A stretch of 64,000 nucleotides of DNA from Bacteroidales bacterium (lineage in GTDB: Bacteria; Bacteroidota; Bacteroidia; Bacteroidales; UBA932), in the NCBI GenBank assembly GCA_017443025.1, contig JAFSPG010000016.1:186001-250000 (forward strand), in the 5' to 3' direction. A model generated the notes under the pieces. The model was given only the letters and a program-made list of their open reading frames with translations, ran no database searches and had not been told where the DNA came from. The position numbers were made by a program, and so were the translations under genes. Shown in pieces: positions 54,938-64,000 of this stretch (position 1 is the stretch's first letter; each line of letters opens with the position of its first letter).

Positions 54938-56955
54938 AACGCCTCGCATATATACTAATCTCTTTCATTTTCTGTACCTCCGGCCGGCAAAGCGACGGAT
55001 ACCTCAATGTTTCGGATTTTATACGTAGAGGGCATTCGGATGCAGAGGCACTTGATGCGTGTATTGCCGCGGCTCCAAACAACGCCAGAACGATTAGGAT
55101 AGATAGGGATTTGCTTTTGGACAGGGCCGTTTTGCTGCCTTCGCATACGTTGTTGCTGATAGACGGAGTTACTGTAAAACAGGCTGACGGAACTTTTGAT
55201 AACGTTTTCCGAGGAGCGAATGTGGTACTAAAGGATGATGATCCTGCGTGGATTCCGGATACTATAGCCGCTTTGGAAGATATACGGATTATTGGCCGAA
55301 ATGGAGCCCGTATCGTAGGTCCTGACCTAAACAGGACCAGTGGAACCCGTTTTATGACCGGCGATAACTTCGGAGGAAGAACTCATCAATTCAACTTCTG
55401 CTTCGTGAAGGGGATGGAGATCTCCGGACTCCTTTTCAAACGCACGAGAGGGTGGGCAATGGAATTTGAGTATTGTGAGGACGTTGCCATACACGATATC
55501 CGTGTGGAGAGTATGGACATGGACCGCAATCGCTATGGCAATGGCGACGGACTGGATATTCGCAGCGGGTGTCGGAAATTTCGTGTTTGGAATTTCTCCG
55601 GTAATACGGAGGATGACCTGATTGCCATAAACACGATGCAGGCGCCCGGACGTACCTGGCCGGACGGACAATATCTTTATCCCAATGAGTTTTCTTATCG
55701 GCAGGGAGAACGCCTGCTGTCCCGGAACCCGAGGGCGGCTGACATTTCTAATATAAAACTTGAGAGGATTCACAAGGACGGAGGCCAGTTCCACGCGGTA
55801 ATTCTGTTCTCCCAGAGTGGACATCAGATTTACAATGTCCGTATTTTCGATGTATGCATAAGCGGCAATCCTCGCCCGGCTGCAGCCTCTGCTCCGGGAT
55901 GGGTGTCTGTTTATGCCTTCAATCCTTCTTTATATCATCCAGGGGATATCCACGACATTACGATTCGTGGTATTCGTTCGTCGGCCAGAGGAACAGTTCC
56001 GTTCGCTTCGATGCTTGAATGCAGAGACCTTACAGTCGAGGATGTTGTCGAGTCTGATGATCTTCCGGTACGGTCGGATACCTTACGCATCCTTGGCATC
56101 GGAAACAGCTGGACAAGAGATTGTATGCGTTATCTCAGTGCTATCGCTTCAAGCGCCGGAAAGCCCGTAATCGTAGGACATGGATATCTTGGCGGCAGTA
56201 CGCTGGTTGATCAGTTGCACGGAATATGTGATACAAGTTATGAATATATACATAATGGGAAGCAGCAGAAGGTTCACTCCACTTACCAGTATTGGAAGTA
56301 TAAGGCATCGGATGATCCTGTAAAAATTCCATCCGAAGGATATGAAAATGGATTGGCCGGGATTGGCGTGACGTTGGATAGCATTGTAAAGGACGAGTCT
56401 TGGGACTGGGTTGTCTTTCAACCCGAAGCTACATTTGGCGGAAATTGGCGCATTTGCGGCCTTGAAGAGCTTATGACCTCGATTAAAGAAATGATGGAGC
56501 CTGGTGTGGCTGCCCGCGTAAAAACGGCCTTGATGGTTCCGTTTGCATATCCTAAGGGTAATACCGATTATCGGAAAAGATTTGTCGAGGTGTACAATGG
56601 CGGTCGGACGCCAAAGAACCAGACGGAATGGGATAATTTGTACAGAAAGCAGTATAGACTTATTCAGAAAGCGGCTCCTGTAGTATGTAAAAAACTCAAA
56701 CTGGACGCCTGCATCAATGTCGGGAAGGCTATTGAGGCCTGCAGACACGATGAATCCCTGTCCGGCTACGGCTATCTTCTCCAACGCAGGCAGAACAATA
56801 CACATCTGGCTGAAGGAATGCCCAAGTATCTTGCATCCCTTTGTTATGCTTATACTCTCTTGGATTTAAAACCGGAAGATATTCTCTTCTGCCCTCCCGG
56901 GGCTGAAGAGAATGCAGATAAAGCACGAAAACTTGTATGGAAAGAATTACGATGA
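54934..56955 (+). CDS. GH28-like beta-helix fused to DUF4886 SGNH esterase-like domain
   Basis: A 673-residue exported protein starting at GTG 54934, which overlaps the preceding stop. After a short signal peptide, a beta-helix covers about residues 25-375, with NGDGLDIRSGC and NTEDDLIAINT, the Asp pairs seen in GH28 polygalacturonase-like enzymes. Residues 385-673 are a DUF4886/SGNH-type domain with GIGNSWTRD (Ser392) and NNTHLAEG (His624). One chain therefore could cut a backbone and remove ester groups. The GH28 substrate is uncertain. The next gene overlaps it by 4 nt (ATGA). Confidence 0.75.
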   Translation: MKRLAYILISFIFCTSGRQSDGYLNVSDFIRRGHSDAEALDACIAAAPNNARTIRIDRDLLLDRAVLLPSHTLLLIDGVTVKQADGTFDNVFRGANVVLKDDDPAWIPDTIAALEDIRIIGRNGARIVGPDLNRTSGTRFMTGDNFGGRTHQFNFCFVKGMEISGLLFKRTRGWAMEFEYCEDVAIHDIRVESMDMDRNRYGNGDGLDIRSGCRKFRVWNFSGNTEDDLIAINTMQAPGRTWPDGQYLYPNEFSYRQGERLLSRNPRAADISNIKLERIHKDGGQFHAVILFSQSGHQIYNVRIFDVCISGNPRPAAASAPGWVSVYAFNPSLYHPGDIHDITIRGIRSSARGTVPFASMLECRDLTVEDVVESDDLPVRSDTLRILGIGNSWTRDCMRYLSAIASSAGKPVIVGHGYLGGSTLVDQLHGICDTSYEYIHNGKQQKVHSTYQYWKYKASDDPVKIPSEGYENGLAGIGVTLDSIVKDESWDWVVFQPEATFGGNWRICGLEELMTSIKEMMEPGVAARVKTALMVPFAYPKGNTDYRKRFVEVYNGGRTPKNQTEWDNLYRKQYRLIQKAAPVVCKKLKLDACINVGKAIEACRHDESLSGYGYLLQRRQNNTHLAEGMPKYLASLCYAYTLLDLKPEDILFCPPGAEENADKARKLVWKELR

Positions 56956-58028
56956 AGAAACTGTTCATCTTTTTACTGACTGTGGGTTTGACGCTGTCAG
57001 CGTCAGCGCAGAATTATACCGATGTCCTGGATCTCACCCTCTTCGGTAAGGTATTTGAAACATCTCATCCCTTCGATCGGGTAGACCCGCTTCCCGGCAT
57101 GACCGACGGAGAAAGAAACCAGGCGAAACAGAGCAGCGGACTAGCTGTTGCATTCTCTACCAATTCAAAAAGCATCGGGGTGAGGGTAGTCTATCGAGGC
57201 AGCGGCTCCATCGGCGGAAATAGTGCTACTATTGCAGCCCGAGGCTTCGATCTCTATATGAAGACCAAGGATGCTCGCTGGATGTGGGCCGGGAACGGCT
57301 TTCCAAAGAAATTTGATGCCGATGTACCTCACGAAGTGCAGTTGATCCAAGACTCCGGGACTAATGAAAAAGCATGCATCCTTTACCTGCCGCTAACTTC
57401 CAGAATTGCATCCCTGGAGGTAATTACAGACGAAGGAGCGTGGATTGAATCCTCACCCGCTCCGTTCAAGGGCCGTATTGCAGTGTTCGGATCCTCTTTT
57501 ACACAGGGCTCAGGTGCCGGCCGCTGTGCCATGACCTGGGAAGCCCAGCTGTCCCGAGCAACCGGCTTGAACTTCATGAACTTCGGCTTTAGCGGCAACT
57601 GCAAGCTCCAGCCTTATTTTGCAGACGCTTTATGCGGGGCCCACGTTGACGCCTACGTGTTTGATGCCTTCTCCAATCCCACTCCCGCCGAGGTGCGTGA
57701 GCGATTGGAGCCTTTCATCCAAAAACTGACTAAGGCCAGGCCTGGTGTGCCACTTATTTTCCTGCAGACCATTCGGAGAGAAAAACGCAATTTCAGCTCC
57801 TCATATGATGCCAAGGAGTACGCCAAACGTGAGAATGCAGAGAAGCTGATGAAAGAAATGACGGAGAAATATCCCGATGTATATTGGGTGAATACAACTA
57901 ATGCAACATCTTCCCGTAACGAGGCTACTTCAGACGGCACTCACCCCGATTCCTATGGTTATACTCTTTGGATGGAATCGGTAAAGGAACCAATAATTGA
58001 GATATTGAGAAAGTATGAAAAAAATTAA
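56952..58028 (+). CDS. GxDLY-SGNH/GDSL hydrolase (esterase)
   Basis: A 358-residue exported protein (signal peptide ending SAQN). The N-terminal beta domain has ARGFDLYMK (about 97-105), the GxDLY signature. The SGNH domain has FGSSFTQGSG (Ser182), GFSGNCKLQ and DGTHPDSYGY (His331). These enzymes are usually acetyl- or other acyl-esterases on polysaccharides. An ATG at 56937 precedes it, but 56952 overlaps the upstream stop and gives the signal peptide. It overlaps the symporter gene by 14 nt. Confidence 0.85.
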   Translation: MKKLFIFLLTVGLTLSASAQNYTDVLDLTLFGKVFETSHPFDRVDPLPGMTDGERNQAKQSSGLAVAFSTNSKSIGVRVVYRGSGSIGGNSATIAARGFDLYMKTKDARWMWAGNGFPKKFDADVPHEVQLIQDSGTNEKACILYLPLTSRIASLEVITDEGAWIESSPAPFKGRIAVFGSSFTQGSGAGRCAMTWEAQLSRATGLNFMNFGFSGNCKLQPYFADALCGAHVDAYVFDAFSNPTPAEVRERLEPFIQKLTKARPGVPLIFLQTIRREKRNFSSSYDAKEYAKRENAEKLMKEMTEKYPDVYWVNTTNATSSRNEATSDGTHPDSYGYTLWMESVKEPIIEILRKYEKN

Positions 58029-59226
58029 GTTAAGTCTGTTTGTAAAGGTAATTATTGCGATTGCTCTGGGTGCAGCGCTTGGTATTGTATTCAAGGGCGT
58101 GTTCGTATCGACAGATGAGGGTCTCGGTTACGGGCTCTCTATGTTTCTTGTCCGTTTTTTCAAGACATTCAATGTCTTGTTTGCCCAGTTACTCAAGTTT
58201 ATAGTTCCTTTACTGGTGCTTGGTCTAGTTACCCCCGCAATAACGAACCTTGGCAGAGGAGTGGGGAAAATGCTCCTTACGGTTGTCGGAATGGCTTATT
58301 GCTCAACTGTACTCGCCGGCCTGTTTGCCTTCGGCTGTTCTTCGGCATTCTTTCCCAATATTCTTTCAGAAGGAGCCATAGCCCCGGACAAGGTTAACGC
58401 AATGGCGTTCGAACCATACATAGATTTGCAAATTAAGCCGCTTTGTGATATTCTCACTGCCCTGTGCTTATCGTTCATGATAGGACTTGGCTGTATTTAT
58501 GTCAAAGGCAGGACTCTGCGCGACTGGTTTGATGAATTTGGTGAAGTGGTGAAATTAACCATAGAGAGAGCTATCATCCCACTTATGCCGCTTTACATCT
58601 TTACGATGATGTGCGAAATGAGCGCTGCCGGCAAATTTTCGGCTGTGATGGGTGTGGGAATCAAGGTTATTTCTACCGGGGTGGTATTATCTATCCTCTT
58701 TCTTGTGGTTCAGTACATCGTTGCCGGAGTCATAGCCCGGAGAAACCCTTTCAAGTGTCTTTGGAACATGCTTCCCGCTTACCTTACAGGCTTCTCCATC
58801 TGCTCATCGTCGGCAGTTATCCCAGTTACGACCGAATGCACTCTGAAGAATGGTGTCCGTGAAGATATCGCTAATTTTACCATTCCCCTATGTTCGAATG
58901 TGCATATGTGCGGCTCAGTCATAAAACTGGCTACTACTGCTGTCGCGGTGGCTTATATGATGGGCTCACCTATTTCTCTTTCTCTGTTCATTAACTTTGT
59001 GCTGATGCTTGCCGTAGCTACTGTGGCATCTCCAGGAGTGATGAGCGGTGTTCTGATGGCATCTGTGGGCTTCCTTGAATCAATACTCGGTTTTTCTCCT
59101 GAAATGACAGCTCTCCTTATGGCAATATATCTGGCTCTTGATGGCTATGGCCCGGCCTGCAATGTTACCGGTGACGGTGCTATCTCGTTGATTATTGACA
59201 GATTATTCCCCGAGAAAAAGCTTTAA
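58015..59226 (+). CDS. Dicarboxylate/amino acid:cation symporter (DAACS family)
   Basis: A 403-residue inner-membrane protein with eight or more hydrophobic segments. LLKFIVPLLVLGLVTPAI, GFSICSSSAVIPVTTECT (the serine-rich reentrant loop) and NFTIPLCSNVHMCGSVIKL are typical of the sodium:dicarboxylate family. It would import an organic acid or amino acid with Na+ or H+. Its place between an esterase and a GH3 gene hints that it imports an acid released by the esterases (inference). It ends on the base before the GH3 ATG. Confidence 0.85.
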   Translation: MKKIKLSLFVKVIIAIALGAALGIVFKGVFVSTDEGLGYGLSMFLVRFFKTFNVLFAQLLKFIVPLLVLGLVTPAITNLGRGVGKMLLTVVGMAYCSTVLAGLFAFGCSSAFFPNILSEGAIAPDKVNAMAFEPYIDLQIKPLCDILTALCLSFMIGLGCIYVKGRTLRDWFDEFGEVVKLTIERAIIPLMPLYIFTMMCEMSAAGKFSAVMGVGIKVISTGVVLSILFLVVQYIVAGVIARRNPFKCLWNMLPAYLTGFSICSSSAVIPVTTECTLKNGVREDIANFTIPLCSNVHMCGSVIKLATTAVAVAYMMGSPISLSLFINFVLMLAVATVASPGVMSGVLMASVGFLESILGFSPEMTALLMAIYLALDGYGPACNVTGDGAISLIIDRLFPEKKL

Positions 59227-61446
59227 ATGATGACTCGACAATTCTCAATTTGCATAATAATCTTTGCTGCCATCTCGTGCGGCAGGAATGAAATAACAAT
59301 AGAAGAGCATGAGGGCTATTCTCTGGCTGTCCAATCCAAGGGGCCGGCTATAGGTTATTCTTCTGCTCCGACCATTTTGGAGGATGGTTTTCTCTTCCGC
59401 GACCTCGACCGAAACGGGGTTCTCACGCCATACGAAGACTGGAGGCTTCCATCGATAGAAAGAGCAAAGGACCTCGCTTCAAGGCTGAGTATCGAACAGA
59501 TATGCGGTCTTATGATTTATTCCTCGGCCCAAAGGATAAATGAATCTGAGCTTAGCGAGAAACAAAAGTGCTTTCTTGGAGAAGATCATGTCCGCCATGT
59601 CCTTGTGTCGGATATCGCCGAACCGGGCCTTGGGGCAAGGTGGGCCAATAATGTTCAGTCTTTTTGCGAGGCTGAACCATTTGGAATACCTGCAAACAAT
59701 TCTACCGATCCGCGCAATTACACAAACGGGAAAACGAATACCAGTACGTATAACCATGAGCCTGACGGAGAATTCGACCCTGATGGCTCCAGCAATATCT
59801 CTCGCTGGCCAAGGGAACTGGGAATCGGTGCCACCTTCGATATGGATGTGGTTCTCAAGCATGGTGAGGTCGTGTCTGCCGAGTATAGGGCACTAGGCAT
59901 TACTACGGCACTTTCCCCGCAGATTGATATTGCCTCAGACCCACGTTGGCGCCGTTTTTACGGGAGTTTCAGCGAGGATCCATATCTGAACAGGGATATT
60001 GCTCGGGAGTACTGCGACGCATTTCAGACTACTCCTGGCAGTAAGACTGGCTGGGGCCAAGCCTCGGTCAACTGTATGGTCAAACACTGGCCGGGAGGAG
60101 GGAGCGGAGAAGGCGGCCGTGATGCCCATTTCGGTATTGGAAAATATGCCGTTTATCCTGGCGGAAACTTTGCTCTTGGGCTTATCCCATTTACGGAAGG
60201 GGCCTTCAAATTGAGAGGAAAGACCAAGATGGCATCAGCTGTCATGCCATACTATACAATTTCTTATGGTCAGGATCCTGGTGGTGAGAATGTGGGCAAT
60301 GGATTCAGCCGTTATATAATACAGGATCTTCTCCGAGGCAAATATGGATACGATGGCGTAGTTTGCACGGACTGGGGCATCGTGAAGGATTATTCAGTTG
60401 CATGGCAACATAAGGGTACGCCATGGGGGATGGAAACATCTTCACCTGCTGAAAGACGTTTAAAGGCGTTTGAGGCTGGTATTGATCAGCTTGGCGGGGT
60501 TTATGACAACGGTCCCAGCATTGAGGCTTATAAAATGTGGGAAGCTAAATATGGCTCTGAAAATGCAAGGGAAAGATTCGAACAGTCCGCCCGCCGGCTT
60601 TTAGTCAACATCTTTAACGTCGGACTTTTTGAGAATCCTTACGTGGATCCGGCCGAGGCGGAGAGAATAGTCGGATGCAAGGAATTTGTTGCCGCCGGAT
60701 ACCAGGCACAACTCAAATCCGTCACAATGATCAAGAACCACAATGGTGCCCTTCCTTTAAATGGTCGCCTGAAGGTATGGGAGCCTCTGCGCCACGTTCC
60801 GGCAGGATTAACCCACTGGATGAAGCCCACAGAGGAGTATGACGAATATCCATTCTCCCACGAACTTCTCTCTAAATACTTCGATGTTGCTGAATTTCCG
60901 GAAGAGGCTGATTTTGCCCTTGTATCTATTAAAACTCCTTATGGCCACTGGGGCTATATCCAGCCTGGCAAAGGAGAAAAGGAAGGGCACTACAACCCGA
61001 TTTCCCTTCAGTGGGGCCCATACACGGCCGATTATGCCCGGGAGGTGAGCCTCGCCGGAGGAGATCCTTCGGAAAGTTCGCCAAACAGAAGCTATAAAGG
61101 GCGCACAGAATACTCCTCCAACGAGCCCGATATGTATATGGTACAAGAAGCCAGAAGAGCTATGCGCGACAAGCCGGTTATTCTGGTAATCCACGTCGAT
61201 CGCCCGTTCGTTCCGGCTGAGGTAGAGCCATATGCGGATGCAATAATCCTTAGCTTCGGTGTAAGCAATAACGCTCTTCTTGATGTTATCAGTGGTAAAT
61301 TTTCGCCTGTTGGCAAACTTCCTTGTCAGCTTCCTGCCGATATGCGCACGGTAGAGGAACAGTTCGAAGATACACCTCACGACATGAGATGCTACACCGA
61401 CTCAGACGGAAACGCATATGATTTTGCTTTCGGCCTAAGATATTGA
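59227..61446 (+). CDS. GH3 family glycoside hydrolase, lipoprotein (second copy)
   Basis: A 739-residue protein with lipobox AISC. Hallmarks: DLDRNGVLTPYEDWR, KHWPGGGSGEGGRDAH and VCTDWGIV (nucleophile Asp382). It aligns with the GH3 at 48082 over its full length but has insertions (for example around residues 170-190 and 295-340). Two GH3 enzymes in one locus suggest two beta-linkages or sugars to release. It is the last gene of the plus-strand run, and the convergent MFS gene ends 19 nt away. Confidence 0.9.
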   Translation: MMTRQFSICIIIFAAISCGRNEITIEEHEGYSLAVQSKGPAIGYSSAPTILEDGFLFRDLDRNGVLTPYEDWRLPSIERAKDLASRLSIEQICGLMIYSSAQRINESELSEKQKCFLGEDHVRHVLVSDIAEPGLGARWANNVQSFCEAEPFGIPANNSTDPRNYTNGKTNTSTYNHEPDGEFDPDGSSNISRWPRELGIGATFDMDVVLKHGEVVSAEYRALGITTALSPQIDIASDPRWRRFYGSFSEDPYLNRDIAREYCDAFQTTPGSKTGWGQASVNCMVKHWPGGGSGEGGRDAHFGIGKYAVYPGGNFALGLIPFTEGAFKLRGKTKMASAVMPYYTISYGQDPGGENVGNGFSRYIIQDLLRGKYGYDGVVCTDWGIVKDYSVAWQHKGTPWGMETSSPAERRLKAFEAGIDQLGGVYDNGPSIEAYKMWEAKYGSENARERFEQSARRLLVNIFNVGLFENPYVDPAEAERIVGCKEFVAAGYQAQLKSVTMIKNHNGALPLNGRLKVWEPLRHVPAGLTHWMKPTEEYDEYPFSHELLSKYFDVAEFPEEADFALVSIKTPYGHWGYIQPGKGEKEGHYNPISLQWGPYTADYAREVSLAGGDPSESSPNRSYKGRTEYSSNEPDMYMVQEARRAMRDKPVILVIHVDRPFVPAEVEPYADAIILSFGVSNNALLDVISGKFSPVGKLPCQLPADMRTVEEQFEDTPHDMRCYTDSDGNAYDFAFGLRY

Positions 61447-61465
61447 ACTTTCAGTTTACCCCCGT

Positions 61466-62686
61466 TTAGATTATATCCTTTTTTACGGTCACAAAACGGG
61501 AAATTGCTACGAATCCGCTACCGATAAGGGCGAAAATCGCAAGCGAAGCGAAAGCCAGGCGGATGGAGAAAGCATCACTCAAAAGTCCCATCACAACGGG
61601 GCCGAGTGCGCCCACAATACAGCCTCCGCAGCCGAAGATGCCGGTTGCGAATGCCCTGTATTGAGGATCTATCACTTCCAGCATGGCGGCATAGAGGTTA
61701 GAGTCATATACTCCGGTGGCAAAGCCGAAGAAGGCAAGGGCCACTATCATCAGAGTCATGGATGAAGTACCGGCGATAATCATAATGAACGGGATGCAGA
61801 GCAGGATGCCGGCCAACTCTACCTCAAAGCGAATATATGGCCTGGACGGTTTAAGCCTGTCAGAAAGTCTCCCGCTCAGGCTGACTCCAATGAAGGCTCC
61901 AAGATAGAACCAGAACACTCCGTGGAATACAGCTGTAGCCGGTGCCATGTCTGGGAAGGCCCTCATCATGAAGAGCGGTGTCCAAATCTTGACTCCGTAG
62001 GTGGCAAAGAAATAGCACCCCAATGCGGCCATCATCCATAATGCCGTAGGCTTGCTGAAGAATGCTTTCAGTGCATCTACGACTGAAGTTTCTCCCTTCT
62101 TGCCGACATTTGGAGTGTCTTTAAGGAAAAGAATCAGGACTAAAGTCCACAATATGCCTAGCGCGCCGAAAACCCAGAAGGCCTTGCGCCAGCCGTCAAC
62201 ATGCCCGGAGGCCATATTGCTGGCAATGACTGAGCATACAACGATACCTAAATAAATGGCGCCCTGATACACTGAGAAAGCTGTTCCTCGGGTGTCAGTG
62301 TGAAATTCGCTGATTAGCGAAGAATTACAGGGCGGCATCAATGACTGTCCTATGCCATTCATAAGACCATAGGCGATAAAAAGCATACCTATGCCGGTGG
62401 CAAAGCCGGATAGAAAAATTCCGGCCGAGAACAGGAGGCAGCCCGCAACTATTATCCATTTTCGGCGGAAGAAGTCGGCGGCCATACCGGCAAATGGGAT
62501 GACTATGCCAAAAGCCAGGGTGAATGCGCTGCCTACAAGGCCAAGGCTTGCGTCAGAAATGTCGCTGCCAAAGGCCGCTTTTATATCTGGGAGCACAGCA
62601 GAATAAATCTGCCTCGTGCCTTGAGCGAGGAAGTATGCTGCAGAGATAAGCAGCAACATAGTCCACTTATAGTCAATCTTCTTCAT
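61466..62686 (-). CDS. Major facilitator superfamily transporter
   Basis: A 406-residue inner-membrane protein with about twelve hydrophobic segments. RRKWIIVAGCLLFSAG lies in the loop 2-3 region. It has the form of MFS sugar-acid or organic-acid transporters (ACS-type). The frame is open to 62782, but Met at 62686 (MKKIDYKWTMLLL) starts the first helix and is chosen. It overlaps the lactonase gene by 14 nt, so they are co-transcribed. It would import a product of the locus. Confidence 0.85.
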   Translation of the reverse strand: MKKIDYKWTMLLLISAAYFLAQGTRQIYSAVLPDIKAAFGSDISDASLGLVGSAFTLAFGIVIPFAGMAADFFRRKWIIVAGCLLFSAGIFLSGFATGIGMLFIAYGLMNGIGQSLMPPCNSSLISEFHTDTRGTAFSVYQGAIYLGIVVCSVIASNMASGHVDGWRKAFWVFGALGILWTLVLILFLKDTPNVGKKGETSVVDALKAFFSKPTALWMMAALGCYFFATYGVKIWTPLFMMRAFPDMAPATAVFHGVFWFYLGAFIGVSLSGRLSDRLKPSRPYIRFEVELAGILLCIPFIMIIAGTSSMTLMIVALAFFGFATGVYDSNLYAAMLEVIDPQYRAFATGIFGCGGCIVGALGPVVMGLLSDAFSIRLAFASLAIFALIGSGFVAISRFVTVKKDII

Positions 62687-63569
62687 ATGCTTCAACGAAT
62701 ACTGGTTTTTCGATATGGAACTTTTCGCCGGTAGGGGAGAGAAGCCCTGTGACTGATGAACGCTCGAATGTCTCAATTTCATTGGAATCCCTGCACGCTA
62801 CCAGGAGCTTTCTCCCATCGGGGGTTATGCAGAAATGCCGTGGATGCGCTCCGGTGGTACAATAACCGGCTCTTGTGAGCAGACCGTCAGGGCCGATTGA
62901 GAATATGCCTATGCCGTCGTTTTTGAGACGAGAAGAGACATAGAGGAACTTCCCGTCAAGGCTAATCAGTACGTGGCCCCCTCCTCCCGGAAGAGCATCG
63001 TTGACGGTAATCCGCTGAAGAATCTCCATAGAGTGCCAGTCGAGGACCAGTACTTCGTCGGAAAGCTCGGTGCTTACGTATAATTTGTTCTTTCCAACTG
63101 CGCAGTGTCTTGGGCCACAGCCTTCCGGGAGGGGGAATGCTTCAACCCCTTCCATAGAAAGGGCCCCTCCGACCACCCCGAAACGATATATCTTATCGGA
63201 ACCAAGGTCCACAACCACAATCGATTTTCCGTCAGGAGAAAGCCATGATGAGTGAATGTGCGGACCGTCCTGCCTCCCGGATACAGGTCCGCTTCCCTCG
63301 AAATTCAGGACTGTAGGTGCGCCGGATGGAATACCATCGACCCCGAGAGGATAGAGCGAAAGGCTCCCTGAAGTGTAATCCGCCACTACAGCTTCATTTT
63401 TAAGAAGCGTGATGTGGCATGAATGCTTTCCGGGCGTGGGATATTCCCTGCCATCAACACAAAGATAGGACCCTTCAGCGAGGCTCCGGAGGGAATATAC
63501 CTTTCCGAATCCACGTGTGAGCCATGTGTGGCCACACTCGGGCGTCCAAGAACCTGTGAGCAACTTCAT
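62673..63569 (-). CDS. Lactonase-family beta-propeller protein
   Basis: A 298-residue protein of the 6-phosphogluconolactonase/YkgB-like seven-bladed propeller family. Repeating blade motifs are visible: HIHSSWLSPDGKSIVVVDLG, GCGPRHCAVGKNKLYVSTEL, GGGGHVLISLDGKFLYVSSR, GAHPRHFCITPDGRKLLVAC. No signal peptide is apparent, so it is probably cytoplasmic. It may hydrolyse a sugar lactone. It lies between the MFS and RraA genes in one minus-strand unit, with 3 nt to the RraA gene. Confidence 0.85.
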   Translation of the reverse strand: MKLLTGSWTPECGHTWLTRGFGKVYSLRSLAEGSYLCVDGREYPTPGKHSCHITLLKNEAVVADYTSGSLSLYPLGVDGIPSGAPTVLNFEGSGPVSGRQDGPHIHSSWLSPDGKSIVVVDLGSDKIYRFGVVGGALSMEGVEAFPLPEGCGPRHCAVGKNKLYVSTELSDEVLVLDWHSMEILQRITVNDALPGGGGHVLISLDGKFLYVSSRLKNDGIGIFSIGPDGLLTRAGYCTTGAHPRHFCITPDGRKLLVACRDSNEIETFERSSVTGLLSPTGEKFHIEKPVFVEAYEED

Positions 63570-63572
63570 GGC

Positions 63573-64000
63573 TTAGAAATATCCTCCCTTTTCCTTAATC
63601 TCACGGATGGTCTCTCCTTTGTGAACCCATGAGAAAATCTTCTTTTCGTTTTCGCGGATTTCTTCGGCGCGGATGAGCACGTCGTATGCAATATCGCGTG
63701 GTACTACCAAAACTCCGTCAATGTCACCGAGGATGACGTCGCCGGGCTTGATGGTGACATTGCCAATTACAATAGGTATCTGATAATGAGTAATCAGGCA
63801 GCGGCCCAGGGATCCGTTGGATATGCGATATTCGTAGAAAACGGGAAAGTCGGCTTCCAAAATCTGGTGAGTGTCCCGGATGCCACCGTCAATGCAGGCA
63901 GCTTTTACCTTCTTTCCTTTGGCTGTAGCGGTCATAACACCGCCCCATAGGGTTGCTTCCTGATCGCGGGAGGTGTCCCAGACCACGAAATGATCTTCGC
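63573..64000 (-). CDS. RraA-family protein, 5' end cut by window edge
   Basis: The C-terminal 141 residues of a RraA/HMG-aldolase-type protein. Motifs: CIDGGIRDT, then PGDVILGDIDGVLVVPRDI. The frame stays open to the right edge (EDHFVVWDT precedes the GTG at 63986), so that GTG is not the real start. Family members are 4-hydroxy-4-methyl-2-oxoglutarate aldolases or RNase E inhibitors; with a lactonase and MFS transporter next to it, a sugar-acid aldolase-like role fits (inference). Confidence 0.85.
   Translation of the reverse strand, partial: EDHFVVWDTSRDQEATLWGGVMTATAKGKKVKAACIDGGIRDTHQILEADFPVFYEYRISNGSLGRCLITHYQIPIVIGNVTIKPGDVILGDIDGVLVVPRDIAYDVLIRAEEIRENEKKIFSWVHKGETIREIKEKGGYF

Overview
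The window is a chromosomal segment of a Bacteroidales-type bacterium (phylum Bacteroidota). The signs are a SusC/SusD pair with SusE/F-position lipoproteins, fimbrillin-like and BACON-type modules, a DUF6377 regulator, TonB C-terminal and SPOR domains, promoters resembling the Bacteroides -33 TTTG / -7 TAnnTTTG type, and few strong Shine-Dalgarno sites. The core genes look moderately G+C rich, and the stretch from about 21.2 kb onward is visibly more A+T rich (read by eye, not computed). An uncultured gut Bacteroidales lineage is plausible, but the sequence alone does not fix the genus.

Left part (1-21.2 kb) is housekeeping. It holds the 3' two-thirds of gyrA, a secreted TPR protein, phoH, a CapA-type protein, a SPOR lipoprotein, an M28-peptidase-like/TonB-C fusion that has lost most zinc ligands, leuS, two tandem YitT membrane proteins, a membrane-anchored AraC-type regulator and an RluA-family pseudouridine synthase. 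It continues with dnaK (one-base frameshift in this sequence), a winged-helix protein, a CYTH protein, nadD, gmk, class II fructose-bisphosphate aldolase, an FKBP isomerase, pnuC and recR.

Right part (21.2-64 kb) is one large polysaccharide-utilisation-like locus. It opens with a membrane-spanning DUF6377 regulator, then a 48-residue small ORF coupled to a giant beta-helix lipoprotein. A tightly packed run from susC (26634) to 50205 follows, with gaps of 0-6 nt or short overlaps. It encodes SusC, SusD, a BACON/FISUMP lipoprotein, a BACON/DUF5689 lipoprotein, a second beta-helix lipoprotein, and a series of proteins built from endonuclease/exonuclease/phosphatase (EEP) domains and fimbrillin-like domains. 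The run ends with an EEP-GH97 fusion and a GH3. A second run (50375-61446) encodes an unassigned glycosidase-like lipoprotein, a GH39-like enzyme, a GH35-like enzyme, a GH28-like/DUF4886 fusion, a GxDLY-SGNH esterase, a dicarboxylate-type symporter and a second GH3. On the opposite strand, converging on it, are an MFS transporter, a lactonase-type beta-propeller and an RraA-family protein that runs off the right edge.

The most unusual feature is the concentration of EEP-fold proteins in a glycan locus: five EEP units in four genes, one fused to GH97 and one with its active site erased. My hypothesis is that this outer-membrane system takes apart a glycan with phosphodiester (or similar) linkages plus ester substituents. 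Two transcription units in it share a direct-repeat motif (ACTTATAAT) at nearly the same distance from a -7-like box, which points to one common regulator.
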